Translations under genes and position numbers: made by a program | Assembly: GCA_950295325.1 (NCBI GenBank) | Contig: OX485805.1 | Coordinates: forward strand, 15,425,501-15,489,500 | Direction: 5' to 3' | Length of the DNA: 64,000 nt | From: Polytrichum commune | Taxonomy: Eukaryota; Streptophyta; Polytrichopsida; Polytrichales; Polytrichaceae | The notes under the pieces: model-generated | Databases searched by the model: none | What the model saw: the letters and a program-made list of their open reading frames with translations, nothing else | Told to the model about the DNA's origin: nothing | In this document: one piece after another, positions 44,011 to 57,600 of the stretch | How the letters are laid out: each line of letters starts with the position of its first letter | Numbering within the stretch: the stretch's first letter is position 1

Positions 44011-46144
44011 TGTAAGGGTTTGAAAATCCAAGAGAACTTACATGAACATGTCACCAGATCCAAATGCGGAACATGAGAGCTTGGTCCTAGTATTTCTGGA
44101 GTGAGAGTGAATATCTTATGAATTCTTCAAGTGGGGTGCCTCATAGATTTTCTTAAATGGTTGTCTTTCAAAGATGTACATTTCATAATTGTATATGTAC
44201 TTACATGCTAGAAACTATTTAAGATCATAAACCACTTTAGGACTATATATCTTAAGTACATGTACATGGGGGTGGGGGATACTCAAAAGCTCTCCAAGTT
44301 TCACTATGGGGGGTAGCAAGAGAGGGAATTCTTGCATACAAGCGTACATCTCATTCATCCAACGATTTTCATTTTTAAAAAACCCTGAAATAATATGCAA
44401 TCCGAAGGTTACTATTTGTAGTTGATTGAACATTGAGATCAGTTTTAGAGACCCCGAATTAGTCTAGTTCATGGCATTTAGATGCATTGGCCATAGATCT
44501 ATAGAGGGTCAAGTTTTTGTTGTGGGTGGATGAGAGGTTTGTTTGTATGTGATAATTGCCTCTGTCTAGGGTGGCATGATTGCGGAAATAATTGCCAAAT
44601 TTTTATGCATCTTTGCATTTTGTGTATCATGCTAGGGCTTATTTAAACACAAGACCAAGGGCTAACATAAAAATGAGTCAAGATTTCTTATGCTTATGGT
44701 CAACTATCCAAAACCATGACCACGTGAAATCATAGCTCATTTTTTAAGGCCTATTAACGGGACATAGTGTAATGTGGAGTTAGACGAAGATGTAGTTTTT
44801 CTACATCTTAAATAGTAGAAATAGGAAGTTACTTAAAATAATTTGGTTTAAAATACATGATGATATATTATATGGATTACAATATATATTTTGGTCACCT
44901 TAATGTTTTTGCTAAGACAACCCATTTGAGTTCTCTCGTCCAATCTCTAGAGAGATTTTGGACAAAATTGGTCAAGATCCAAGTGTTTCCAAGTCCAACT
45001 GGTTACATGTTGATACCTTGTAGTTTTTTCTTTATTAGGATAAGGTGTTCTTCTACAAATTCCTCTAGAATGATTTGCCTACAATCTTGAAATTGAGAGG
45101 GGTATGGCCAAGGATGTCCTACGAACAGACACTCTATTCACTCCGGCCCCCCTTTTTGGGGTTGGAGTTCTTCTTCTTCTTCTTCTTCTTCTTCTTCTTC
45201 TTGTTGAAATTGAGCTAGTTTTTTCTCATACTCAGCTAGCCCATTTTGTAGCTTTCACCGCAAAATCCGGGTGACCACCAAACATTATCCATTTCTTGAC
45301 ATACAAGATTTCATTTCACTTTCTCATTACTTTATGACATGGTTACTCTTATTTTTGGTGATCATGTTGTAATGATGTCATTGTTTGGTGTGTCAATCCC
45401 CTTGTCATTATTGTATTGCACCCTCTATTGACAAACTTAGTAACATAAGGCAACCCATGTCTTATGTTGATGGGTTGCCTTATACTACTAAGGTCGTTGA
45501 TAAAGAGTGCCTTAAAACACCACACATGTAATGATTTTAAACAACACAAAAGAGGATATTTTTAGAATTAACATAGGGACAAGTTTAAATGAAAGAAAAA
45601 AAGTTCAAACTGCCAAAAGGTGCAAGATAATGGGCCATAGCAGGAGTAGAAGAAAAGTAGGGTATCAAAGAAAGAAAAGTATTAGATAAATTGCCCCCCT
45701 AAAAAAGCTTGATAGAATGTATGTATAGAAACGATGACATCGTGGAGTACATGGGGTCTAACAATAGGATCTCTCTCTCTCTCTCTAACTCTCTCTCTCT
45801 CTCTCTCCTTGGCCTTGTATGTGTTATGTTCATTAAAGCTCTAGTAGTTACAAGATTACAACTATTTGTTGCAAGGACAATGCACATGCATGCAAGAAGT
45901 AGAACATTAACTAAGGTTACATAAAAGGCATGCAAGTACTACATTGTACACATGATTTAGTGAGGCCCACATCATTCATTATTGATGCATGTGAATAGTT
46001 TTGAAATCACTGGGTGGGAACCACAGTAAGTGGTATGAAACACTTGTTGTTACAAAACCAAGTAATGGAGACCATTCTAATTAACATGGCACATCAATAT
46101 CAAAGCCACACAAATCATGCATTTCATTGTAATCTAACAATTAC
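44011..46144. other. Intergenic DNA with two microsatellites
   Basis: No gene is recognised. A (TTC)n microsatellite runs 45168-45202 and a (CT)n tract 45771-45807; the latter gives low-complexity frames on both strands. A short inverted repeat near 45443-45482 (ggcaacccat / atgggttgcc) is visible. Confidence 0.5.
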
Positions 46145-47950
46145 TTTGAAAGCCTTGATTGTCCAAGAAATGTGCATATGACCTACTGGGTCCCTACCTA
46201 AATTCTCCTAGCCCTCTCCCTAGTTGCATACGCTTCATTACCGCTTGCTCTCATAGATTGTTGCTATTTCATTTCTCAAATATTGATGGGGCTCCCCCAA
46301 ATCAATGACCCCATAATAAACCAATACCCTATGACATAATCATGAACAATGAACTCATTGAATCCACAATCATCAAAATTGAACCGTACTCTCGGCAATG
46401 TGTCCATCTCCATCAACTTGGTTGTTCAAACTCGAGATCTCGAGTGTCCAATACATCCTTCAATTTCACTCCAATGGTCATGATTGTCCAAGGAATGTGC
46501 AAATGACCTTAATTAGTAGGTCCATTTTCTCAATACTCATGGTATTGTCGCTAAGTTAATACACCCCATTAACCACTTGCTTGGGACTTGCTCTTACAAG
46601 TTGTTGATAATTAATGCCAAAATGTTTATGGGGCTCTCCAAACTAATGACCCCTAACGGAACAAGGCCCACTACAACATAATCATGTACAATGAATACAT
46701 TGAGTCCACAATCATGATAACAAAACCACAATCTCTTTGAAATGTTCATATCCTTCAACTTCGTTGTTCAAACTTGAGATCTCAAGTGTTCAATGCATCC
46801 TCAAAATAAAATTTCATTAGTGATGATTGTCCTAGGAATATGCACATGAATTAATAGGTCCTAGCCTTGTCCCTAGTTGCATATGCCTAAGGGCCACTTC
46901 ACACACGAGACTGAGAGCCCATGACCATTGCACTTCAAGGACTCTCGTTGGTGGAAAAGGCGGAGCTGGTCCAAGTTCACTTCACACTATGCTTGAGGGA
47001 CCAACGGAGTATGTGGAATGCAAGATGGATGTAAAGTCTACATGGGTTGTTACATGGCATCAAATGGATTATGTTTCATGGTCACTTGGACTCTTTTCAA
47101 AAACCACCTCTCAGAGGTAGGCCTAACACAAAACCGGGAGACCGTAGCACTTCGAATGCTCACAACCGTTGGTTTATTCTATTTTATCATGTGTGAAGAC
47201 CTGCATGAATAAAAATTCATTGAAATGGTAGTTGGTTGAGGGCCCCGATCACATATGACTTCACGCTACACTTGAGGGACCGTGACCACACTACATGATT
47301 TTGGAGCTGTCTTGGGACAGCCTTTGGACAATTTCTTCGCGGCTCTCCCAATTTCATGGTCACGGCTCTTGGCTCACGTGTAAAGTGGCCCTAACTACCA
47401 CAAGTTGCTCTCACGGGTTGTAGATAGTTTAGTTCTAAATGTTTATGGGTCTACCCGAACTACTAATCTCAAATGGAACAAGGTCCACCACAACCCACTC
47501 ACAAACAACAAACACATCGAATCCACAATCATGACAATAAAACCAAGGTCCCTTTAAAAAGAAAAGCCCGTGTCCTTCAACTTCATTGTTCAAACTTGAG
47601 ATCCCAAGTGTCGAATGCGTGTTAGAATTTAAACCAAGTGGTCACGTTTGCTCAAAGAAATATATGCACATGACCTACTACATCCATGTACCAATTCCCC
47701 TAGTCATATTCTTCGCTTGCATGCCCTTGATTGCCACTTGCTCTTGGGAGTTGTTGATATTTGAGTTTCCAAATGTGTGTGGGCTCCCCGGACTACTACT
47801 ATCGACCCTAAAAAAAGGAGCCAAGGCGCACAAAACTAGTCATTGTTTTCACAACGACTACAGTAAAAACACGATCTCTTCGAAATATCCAAGACCCAAC
47901 GTCCTTTAAATCGAGGTTTTAACTACACCTATGACCGACCCCATACCCAA
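46145..47950. repeat. Four degenerate tandem units of about 340 bp
   Basis: Recurring landmarks appear in order: GATTGTCC(A/T)AGGAATRTGCA, CACTTGCT, TTGTTGATA, GGGGCTC(C/T)CC, a string naming AATCATGA and AATCCACAATCAT, TCTTTGAAAT and TTGTTCAAACTTGAGATC. Units start near 46148, 46485, 46835 and 47640. The third is split by a 501-bp MITE. The units are strongly diverged from one another, so the expansion is old. No coding capacity was seen. Confidence 0.75.
46891..47391. mobile_element. PIF/Harbinger-type MITE, 501 bp
   Basis: The left end GGGCCACTTCACACACGAG pairs with the right end, whose reverse complement reads GGGCCACTTTACACGTGAG; similarity continues for about 35 bp. TAA flanks both sides (46888-46890, 47392-47394), the usual Harbinger target duplication. 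Removing the insert and one TAA restores the tandem unit, which confirms the boundaries. No transposase is present. Confidence 0.88.
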
Positions 47951-49235
47951 TACCACACCCCTTGGTCGATTACAATTACCGACCCCTTTAGTTGTTGTTC
48001 AAACTTGAGATTTCGGAGGTGTGAACACATACATACTACACTAACTAGTCTATTAAGTGTCACCAACTCTATTCGCCTTGCTCAATACTACTCATAAACT
48101 GCCCGTGCGGTGTCACCAACACTAAATGTAAACCTAACATTATTTATGATGTCTTGAGTATTATAGATTTACAATGTTGCAATCACTTGTCGCTTAATAA
48201 GTGATTATTTTGCCATCCAAAATTCATTCATCCATGACAATGTTTCATTACAGATCTATTAGGATGCATAATAATATGTCAAACTTTGTTTTGAATAATT
48301 AGCATGAATAACATTCAAACTTATTAAAAAAGAAGTGTGTCATTAATAAAAGGGAACCCATGGTGACATAAAATACCATAAGACAGTGAATACAATATTA
48401 TAGTGTCCTGAGATACTTATGCCGCAGATCCCATGGAAGAGTGGCCGCAAGATTCAGGTCCTGAAATGAGATCCTACCGACGGCTGGTGTGTCTGAGAAT
48501 CTTCCAAGACTTCGAAACTCCGCGTCCTGAACCGCCTGAGACCTCGCTGCCAGGGCGCCACGTGTAGTCCGACCTTCGAATCCGACGGTCGCCAGCCACC
48601 AGGTCGGGGATCGGACGGCGCAGGGCCGGTCCTGCTCGACAGGCCACTTGGCAAGCCGGGAAGGAGGGCTTGAGGGGTCAATAATTGCTGAGCCTTTTCC
48701 CTCAAACGTTTGTGCCTGCTACTAAGCTTAAGTTACTCCCTTTTGGACCATGTGCGTTTTTCGCCTCTCTTTTGGCCATCAATTAAGGTTTGTGGGCCTT
48801 GTGAAATGAAATGAAAGGAAAGGAAATTGATCTTACTAGTTCAAGAAGTCGAAAGGCTTATGGGACTATAAGTACATCAACACTGTGTTAGAAACGCTCA
48901 TTCGCTGGAGTAACGGAATGTGGTGGCCTTGGTCGGAGTGAGGCTGATCTCAACTTGATGGTCCAATTGGGAGAAAGAGTCGAGACTGCCTAATACTACA
49001 TTCTGCAACATGGAAGGAAATCTATCTATCCCTAGTGGAGTTGTAGAGGGGAATTTGTTTAACACAAAGTGTGCCTCGTTGTCAACTGCATTTCAAAATA
49101 GAGTTGGCACAGTCTTTTATCCCTTGAGATTGATCACTCTTTGTAATGGAACAACTACCTTTAAGTGGTATATAACATGGTTTGGAGTTAAGCATGGACT
49201 CGCGATGACACTGGATCGTGTGCTCAAAATGTAGA

Positions 49236-49299
49236 CAACATACTAAGTTTTATAGTTAATGCAATTGGGAGGGCATTAACTATAAAACTTAGTATGTTG
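49236..49299. repeat. Perfect 27-bp foldback
   Basis: Arms 49236-49262 and 49273-49299 are exactly complementary over 27 bp with a 10-nt loop (aattgggagg). The arm begins CAACATACTAAGTTTTATAG. No mismatches have accumulated, unlike the decayed surroundings. It could be a recent foldback/MITE remnant or a small-RNA precursor; the sequence alone cannot decide. Confidence 0.9.
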
Positions 49300-52200
49300 G
49301 GAGTATATGATCATTTTGAAAATTAAAATAATAATCCTTCAGTGAGTCTTCTTATGACTCTTGCCCTTCAACTTTGTTTTTTGGGACTTGAAGTAGCGAT
49401 CTCCATGATTCTCAAATGCTAGTTCTTGAATGAGACGATTCTTGAGCTGATCTGACAATCTATTGATTTGTGGGGTTGGAAATGTCCATGATTTCAACTG
49501 GAATGGCACTCATGACTCAATCACCATACATGCTTGAAAGAAGCTAGAGAAACTACATCCATGATCATATGAATATCTGAAGAGTTTGAAGATGTGGATT
49601 ATAATTATGTCCACAATAGACCCTACCAGACTCTCTATGTTCAAACCATGATCATTAAGACAAGAATCTATAGGGGTTTCTTTTGAGTGAAGGTCACGAT
49701 AAGGTGTAGTTATTAGTAGAATTGCTTCATTAAGGGAGTGAGAGAGACTTATGTAATAAAACGATTTCCAAACTTTGGTTGTTAGCACAAATTCGTTTTG
49801 AATAGTGCAATTTGAATAACGCAAAACAAAAAATGCAAAGTGATTAGAGCTTAACATTCAAAAGTTTGATCATTTTTTGTATGCTAACTCTCAACAAATA
49901 ATTCATTCAACTCATAATCCAACCTTTTATATCGTACAACTAGGGATGAAATCTAAAACCAAAGAAGTACAATTTCAAACCTACGTTTAGTGGGCATTGA
50001 TTCCATGTTGTAGCTTGACATGATTGCATTCATGTGGAATCAATATCGGGTTCGAAATTAGAGGTTTGTGATGCTTGTGACATTAAGTGGCAAACCTAGT
50101 ACACATTTGGAGAAGTTTTGACACCTTTGGTAGATTGTAGCATGCTTATATCTTCCCACTTTTAATTTGCACAACTAATATACTAATCCCCATTCTCGAT
50201 TATCATTGGAATCAAACATGTGATCTCATTAGTAGTTTGAATTTTGAAGTCTCATGACAAATCCCTTGGCATGAATGCAGGTCTAGTTTGACTATCTTAT
50301 CATACCTTTAATGTGAAAGGAGAGGGTAAGTAATTAAGTAGATCATGTTGGAAACTTGGAATCGAAGGATGGATGGATGGATATATACCCGGGGGGTGGA
50401 ATTTTCATTGGGAACTTAAATGACGTGCATGGATTGCTATGAAATTAAACCCCCTACATACGAGAAGTTTATAGAGAGAAACAAATGTATATGTACTAAA
50501 GGCAAGCTAGAAATTGGATTCATGTGTTTATATTAAGCTTTTTAATGGAATGTAATAAATGCCTCCACTACAAATACAAGATATAAATCTTGAATCAAAC
50601 AAGCATTTATTACATATAAAACCCACTTTCACTTTCCAATGAATGAGACACTGAACATTTTTTCATGCATAGCATGTAAGTCAACGATTGCATCAAGCAA
50701 ACAAAGAGAAGTGGTCAATAACTTAGCCACAATCCAAAGAGCAAGACTCAAGATAGCTCATGAGCACTCGCAAAGCCTCCAGTTTGTAAAACCCAAGAAT
50801 CCAAATGCAAACCCCAACAAGAACAGACAAGGTGGTCATTGAGGACTATTACCATGTGACAAATATGGATGGAAACGTGAATCAGATGGAAACTAACACA
50901 TCTATTGTCAAATATTTCTCTAGACATTAAGGGCCCCATTTGTACACCTACCTTTACTTCAACAGCCTTTTTAAATGTACACACCATAGAAAAACAATAC
51001 CTCTACGCTATGTATATTGTGTATGCTAATGCCTCAAAATAGTACCCCTTCTTACACTCACGTTGGTTCATACGTGGTATGAACAGTCCAACCCCATGGG
51101 ATGGATGAAACCCAATTCCATATTTCATCTTCTTCATACAAACTCAATCAAACGTAAGTTACACATGACCAATTTTTTAATAAGCTACTACATCGCTTCA
51201 TTGCATAGAAGTTTCCCTCTAGGATCTTTCATTAAGATTCACCTACATGACTGCTAGGCAAAGAACTCATGCATCACTTGGAACTTGTCCTATGTCATTA
51301 GAATAACTACATCTCGACCCCAGTGGTAGATTTGCACTGTTCTTCTTCACCGACGCGAGATAATTGTCTGGGACTCATATGTTTAGTACACTGCATATGA
51401 TATTTAGTGTCACCTCCTATTTGAAGTTACAGAAAGTTATATCTTTTTACTATTACTGTGAAGTTTTTACCAAGTAAAAGTTGTTATTGTTCTATAATGT
51501 CCAACAACCAATGTAACATTTGTTGGTAAATATGAGATATATGGTAAATGGATATAGCATTGCGTAATTCCAAATAGTGAGTGACACTAAATACAATATT
51601 TAGTAGTGTATTGATGCCTAGTTCTCAAAGTGCCACTAGACTACTATTGGACAAGTGACAATGAAGGTCCGGGACATCCTTTTTATATTTAAAATTATTT
51701 ATTTTCGGTCATGCGTTCCATGTACAGTATTGAGGGAATGTACTCTATACGGTTGGGCTCCACACAAGTGGAGAGATTAAAGTGCCCGGTCGAGATTCAA
51801 GCTTCATATTCCCTTATATACCTTAAAGTGCAAAGATAGAAGGACCGTATTTTGACCAAAGTAGGGAATCCCTTTCGTATCTAGAGTGTGGACAAAAGAC
51901 TTGAGACATGACAAACTTGGTGACTTTAAGCTATTGATTACTAGGGTGTTATAATAACATCTTGCTATATGATTGGCGGATAGATGTACTAAGGAGGCCA
52001 ACGTATAGGTTACTTCTTATACATAAAAAGGTGCATCGGAAGAGCCAAAGTGCTCTTGTGGGCTTCTTTGGCATCAAGGTCAACGACTTACTCCAAGACC
52101 GGAGTGTGGAAACACACGGAGTTTTAAAGAACGACATGTTGTTAAAATCGTGCAACAATGGGAATGGGGAATAGATTCTAGCATTTTCGTATAATTTGAT

Positions 52201-52964
52201 GCTTACACTACTATGATATGAAAGCGAATGTCATGCATCAGTGAAAGAAATATATAAACATGTCATGTGATAGATTTTCATATTTCCCAGTAGCGCATGA
52301 CGAATTGTCCAGTGACACATGATAATTGTTCAGGTCTCATATGTTTGTGGTGTTGATAGAGTTTTTCTCACGTTGGAGCTATTCTTATGGTTTAAGCCGC
52401 AACTTTTTGGTAAGCAAACTGTAATTGGAACGCTACTTTCGTGCAAATGCCTAGATTTGAGTTGTATGTGGTTAAGTGTGGCTCCAAGAACATATATCAA
52501 AAAGACATGTGTTGAAAAAATATTGGACTGCATGCTCAAAATATGATCATCATTCCAAGCTCAACAATGAACTTAATTGCAGGGAGGGGGGAGGAATCTA
52601 GAGTAGAGGCACCCATAACCGATCACTTAAGAGACATTGAGCCACGTCTAAAGAAGTATAAGGCGGTGCAAAAAATTTCCCACGTAGGAAGATAGAAATT
52701 AGGAGGACCGCAATTTTTTTTTGTTAATTTTACTCCTTAAATTGAAATCAATGTGGATTTTTGAAGCCAAAAGTTGGCCATAACATATTACCAATGTCCC
52801 GAGTCTATCATAACCGCTCATTCCTCCTCTCTTTAGCACTCAAAACCAAGACACGTGTCATGACACTATTGGTTCCAGCACGATCGAAATTGAGTCTCAG
52901 CTTGATTGAAATCATAATACCCTATAGATTGCCAATGGGGTCTCGATCGGGGATAGGCACCTCT

Positions 52965-53705
52965 ACTATACATGACCACTTGATGAGCACGAGAATCTTC
53001 ACTTTGATCATGAATCAAGATATTCTAACGAGCTCTCAAAAAACAACCATGGCCGCAAATCGAACCATATTGTACGAATCATGTGTTTTGTATCCTAGGA
53101 GGAGTAGGCTAGTTGGAAAAGTAACCATTATAAGATCCACCTACCTTACACACCTTAGATGTAGGACAAGTGGTAGTAAGGTTGAGGGTAATGATCCGTA
53201 GATAGAGTTGGGTTAGGGCTAACCCTACGACTAATACGACTATAATTAAGCCTACAAGCTATATAACCTAGAAGCTCGGGATGTGGAGCTCATGATTAGC
53301 TCATATTTGGTGATCTTTTTTGTTGCCATGCTTGGAGTAAGTAGGTCGTACCTCAGGCGCCATGAATGAAGCGGTGATGGGATTAAAAATTGGGTTTATT
53401 GATGGCCGATTAATTAAAGAGGTGCAAATTGGATTTGATAGACCTGCTCAGCCAGCTAAGTACCATCCCATCCCTTCCTAAGACAAAGCAAAGCAAACAA
53501 AGAAGAAGGTAGAGGGGTCTTAAATGATTCCATTTTTCGAATAGCCCACTTCTCTTTGGATATGAAACACGCGTTTCGTTTTGGTGATAGGAGATGGCTT
53601 GGCGAATCCAAATCGAGGTTGTAGCCACTTTCCTCATAAATTTCGGAGCTCTTATGAGTTTCTTATTCATTGTTAAACTGGAGATCTTCATGTTCATCAC
53701 ATGGT
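52965..53705. repeat. Inverted duplication, arms of about 200-235 bp
   Basis: Sequence at 52965-53160 on the plus strand resembles the reverse complement of about 53470-53705. In both, the order is ATGACCA..TGATGA, AATCTTCA/AGATCTCC, ATGAATMA, GAGCTC, a Gln/Arg-rich section, then AAGATCCACCTACCTT / AAGACCCCTCTACCTT. Identity is only moderate, so this is either an old long-inverted-repeat element or two oppositely oriented copies of one repeat. Confidence 0.55.
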
Positions 53706-54099
53706 CATATAGCAAGCCTCGGAAATTTCAGCGTTTGCATAAATTGAATATATTTTAGGCACCTAAAATAGGCATTTTCAAGAAATGGCTGGAAAGCGCT
53801 CAGAATTGGGCAGCCAGACTATGTTTCATATGGCGTTGTGTGGCGTGTTTTATTGTGTTGACAGTGAGAAGGCTTTGATCAGCGAAGACGGCCATCGGGA
53901 GCACGAACTTCGCAGACTTGTCGTCGAGACACATCCTGGATGTTTTTGGAATGTTTTTTTTCCTTAATTTATGTGCACCGCTATGATTATTTCAAGCATT
54001 TTATGCGTCTATTTGTAGAATGCCTAATTTGATGAAGCATGTCATATAGGTTTCCCCCGATTATGTTGATTTTTGAGTCAAGAATGGATACCATATTTT

Positions 54100-54680
54100 G
54101 GGCATGTAGTCCGATTTTTTTGAACACACATTTTTCTTTATTTGGGTGGCCATTCTTGAAATGACACCTAAGTGCATACCGCTCAAATGTAGGTGTTTGA
54201 TAACGATAAGTAACCGAGTTAGGCATGTCTACCTTAATTGGTGCCTAAAAACCAAAACGTAGCTTTGATAACTACGGTATATGGTTGCTTTACCGAAAAC
54301 TATGGGCACTTCCAACTTCACATAGACGATTTCAAACATTAGATCAAACTTGCAATCGTCTTGTCTAGGTAACGCTTGCAAAACAAGCAAATTGTCAATT
54401 CATGCTATGTGACCCAAGTTTAAAAGCAACAGGTATAAGAGATCAAAGTGAATGTCTCAAGGATCTCTTTCTCTTTAAGTGATTGCACAAGCCCTTCGGA
54501 TTGCATCAACAACTGAACCCAATACAATTGAGTCATAAATTCCAAGCACATAGTTCAATCTCATCGCAACACATGTCTTTTTTATGTCCATTCCGAACTA
54601 CAAAGCTTGCCATACACCCACTCAAATATAAGTGTCCGTTTATGACGAGTGACAAACTCAAGATCCACGTAATACCTTTA
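54100..54680 (+). repeat. Two copies of the dispersed repeat also found at 4.0-4.2 kb
   Basis: Copies near 54105-54240 and 54530-54680 share with 4060-4200 the series GCACATAGT, CTCATCGYAACAC, TGTCTTTT, TTGCCATA and CACTCAAATGTAGGTGT-like words in the same order and strand. Coding capacity is absent. This is an old repeat of unknown class. Confidence 0.55.
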
Positions 54681-57600
54681 CCTTCACTTATGAGCCTTGT
54701 TCACGGGTAGATCACTCCATTGTCAAGTTGAACACCACGTGCGACCAAAAAAAATCTTCTTTTGGTAAGTTGCACCACCAAAATGGGTCAAAATTTTATC
54801 AATTTTTTTTCATGAGTAGATATACACAGTACCTATGACATAGTCAAAAGTGGTAACTAAATTTGATGATTTGTTTTTTTTCATACAACATACCATTTCT
54901 AACTAGAATGACACAGAATTGAACTAAAACAATTACTAAAAACAATAAAGATGACTAAAAATTTCAAAAAAGTATACAAAAGATATTATCAATGGTTATG
55001 TATATGTAGAAAGAATATCATAAAATTTAAAATTATATATGACATGTAATATAAGGGTAGCAAACTTTGTCCGCACGTGGTGTCAACTTGACAATGAAGT
55101 GACCTCCCCGTGGCCTTGTTGGGTTAGATAACTTAGTTTACTTTGTTTAACTTAGTTAAGATGAAGGAGGACTTAATTAATGTAGAAGGTAACTTAAGGG
55201 TGGATGAGGCTTGCAATCCTTGGCCGTCGTGCTCGTAACGGTGCCCACATGTCAGGAGATTCAATGTACAAATTACAGATCTCGTTTTGACCCAAAGCGC
55301 TAGGAACCCGAGGCTTCATTATAGTCGTACATGGCCTTCAAACATAAAACACTAATGTCTAGTATTAGACCCCCGATTACTTACTCATGTTAAACAAGTA
55401 CTTTGCCTATAAGTTACCGCACAAAAGTTCGGTACTTAGTGGGGCCACACTATTTCCGACGCTCGACTCTATAGGTAATAGGGTTTTGTTTCAAATGGTG
55501 TTGGTGCCTAGTTTGGACGTCCTTCTATTCTCGTAAAAGCTCTCCGTTAAGTGTACAATGCTCCAATGGTCATTTTTAGGATCATTGTGACCAACTATCA
55601 TATGATGTCTTCCACCATCGTTGGGATGTGAAAACGTTCCAATCTTGATTTTGCAAATGTGAAGTTATTAGTCTCGTGCTTTAGGCCTTGCAAAAAATTC
55701 AATTGGATTGAACACATTCTTGATGGTCAAATGCCCAAGGAAGGAGGGGGGGGGGTCACTTCATTATGTGAGGACAAATATAGGGTCCACTTTAAAGTTG
55801 TGACCTACAATTTATAAAATATGAACTTGTGACAAAGATCACGTTATATATTGAAATCCATGGTATAAGTAAATCAGGGTTGTTACAAATTGATCATGTT
55901 AGAGAAGTTTTAAAACTAACATATCATAGGGTTCGGTAGAGTGGGGGATTAAAATAATATATATTAGGGCCCCACATTATGGATGAGCACCATTGGATGA
56001 CATCTAATGGATGTCTCTTGGTAGTTAAATGTATCATGTCGGGTTACATTCCGGGAAGGGCTCCTAACCGGTTTGCTCATTTTGTTTGGCTTTGTGAGTT
56101 CCTACTCAGGGTTTGCAAATGCCCTTCAAAGTTTTCATGTTTGTGCAAACTGCCACGATCTTGCAAACTAAGCAAAAGTTGATGGTCGATTGTTGAAGGT
56201 TGGACAATAGGCGTATGCATCATGTATGTTGATCCTAAGCTTCATCTTGCCTACTTTCGATTTTTTGCTTGCTTGGCGAATGGGTAGGGTTTAGGGTTTT
56301 GAATTCTTGTTGTGAAATCTCACATTTTTTGGGAGCAATGTCAATGCAAAGTAGGGGGCGACATCATCATGATGCATACATATGAGCGATACCAACTGCA
56401 TCTCGAGGTTCTCAATTATAGTAAGGTTGTTAGTCACAAACCATGTTTGCAATGTATTTGGAGCTGTAAGAATTCTCACTCACTGATACCTATCCCAATC
56501 CAATTTTTTTTGGATATTGCAAGTATGCTGAGGGCGACACATATGCAAAACTCATACCATTACTTGAAGATATTCATATTGTAGGTTGGCCCTTTCAATT
56601 CTTTGGTATTGAGAGTAGAGGCAAGATTAACAAGCTCCAGGTGCTCAATAAAGTTTTTTTTAGTTGTATATGTTTTGCCACTAGCTAATCCCAACCTTGG
56701 ATCCAGAAAATGCATGGATGTGGTTGACCTAGATTTTGTTTCTGACTCCCAATAAATCTCTAGAGTGCGTAACAAAGGAGGCTAAAATTCAAGATCCTAC
56801 CCTTCTTGACGAGTCTAAACCGGCCATTGCCTCCACTTGTTGGTTCTAGAGTTAATGGTGAGAGCACTAACCATGTGGCATTTGACTTAAAATCCACATT
56901 GGTGAGTGCCGGGGTGTTGGCTAGAGACTTGCTAGCCAAAAAGAACTAAGGAAAGATCCAAAACTTAAAACCATGGAGGATCACCAATGGCACTTGAGGT
57001 CTTTGAACTATAATTTTGTGAGTGTAGTAAAGGTGTATTGTTCGGAGTGTTTGTAAAGAGTTTGGATTCACCGCTAGAGATGAATCCAAGAACACAATCC
57101 ACAACCTCTTTGCCAATTTTTTTAAAAATCACCTCATGTCTAACATACATATTGGAAAATGTTGCCAAAGAAAGGGAGTCTACTTAAGTGATCATCCCCA
57201 ATCACAAGCATGTAAAAAGAAGTCTATTGTCTTGACCGCATTTGACCATCAAGCACTACAGTAGTGGCTAAAGGCATTCAAATACCAAGGATGAGTTTTC
57301 CATGTAGGTTGCTTGCCCACCAACTTTTAGTGTGAATAAGGAGAAACTTGCCCAAACGTATAGGGAATCTAGTAGGGTAGGGTTTGCATGTGCCAACTAG
57401 CTACTCCCATCGTCTCATATATGGGACCACCTACTAACCTCCTTCTCCAAGTTAAAACCTCCTCCTCCTTCTAAAATTGGTCTTTGATCCTTTGGTGACC
57501 TACACATGTAGGTTAAAGATACTTTAGTGGACGCATGGAACTCTAGTGGCCCAATGTTTTCTCAAAAACTCACAACTTTGAATATTCAAAGTTGTGCATG

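Noticed and set aside
45709-45935. Frames on both strands across the CT tract
   Set aside because: They are microsatellite translations (Ser-Leu and Arg-Glu runs).
48454-48705. 83-aa minus-strand frame in a GC-rich patch
   Set aside because: No family resemblance; it is probably a composition artefact.
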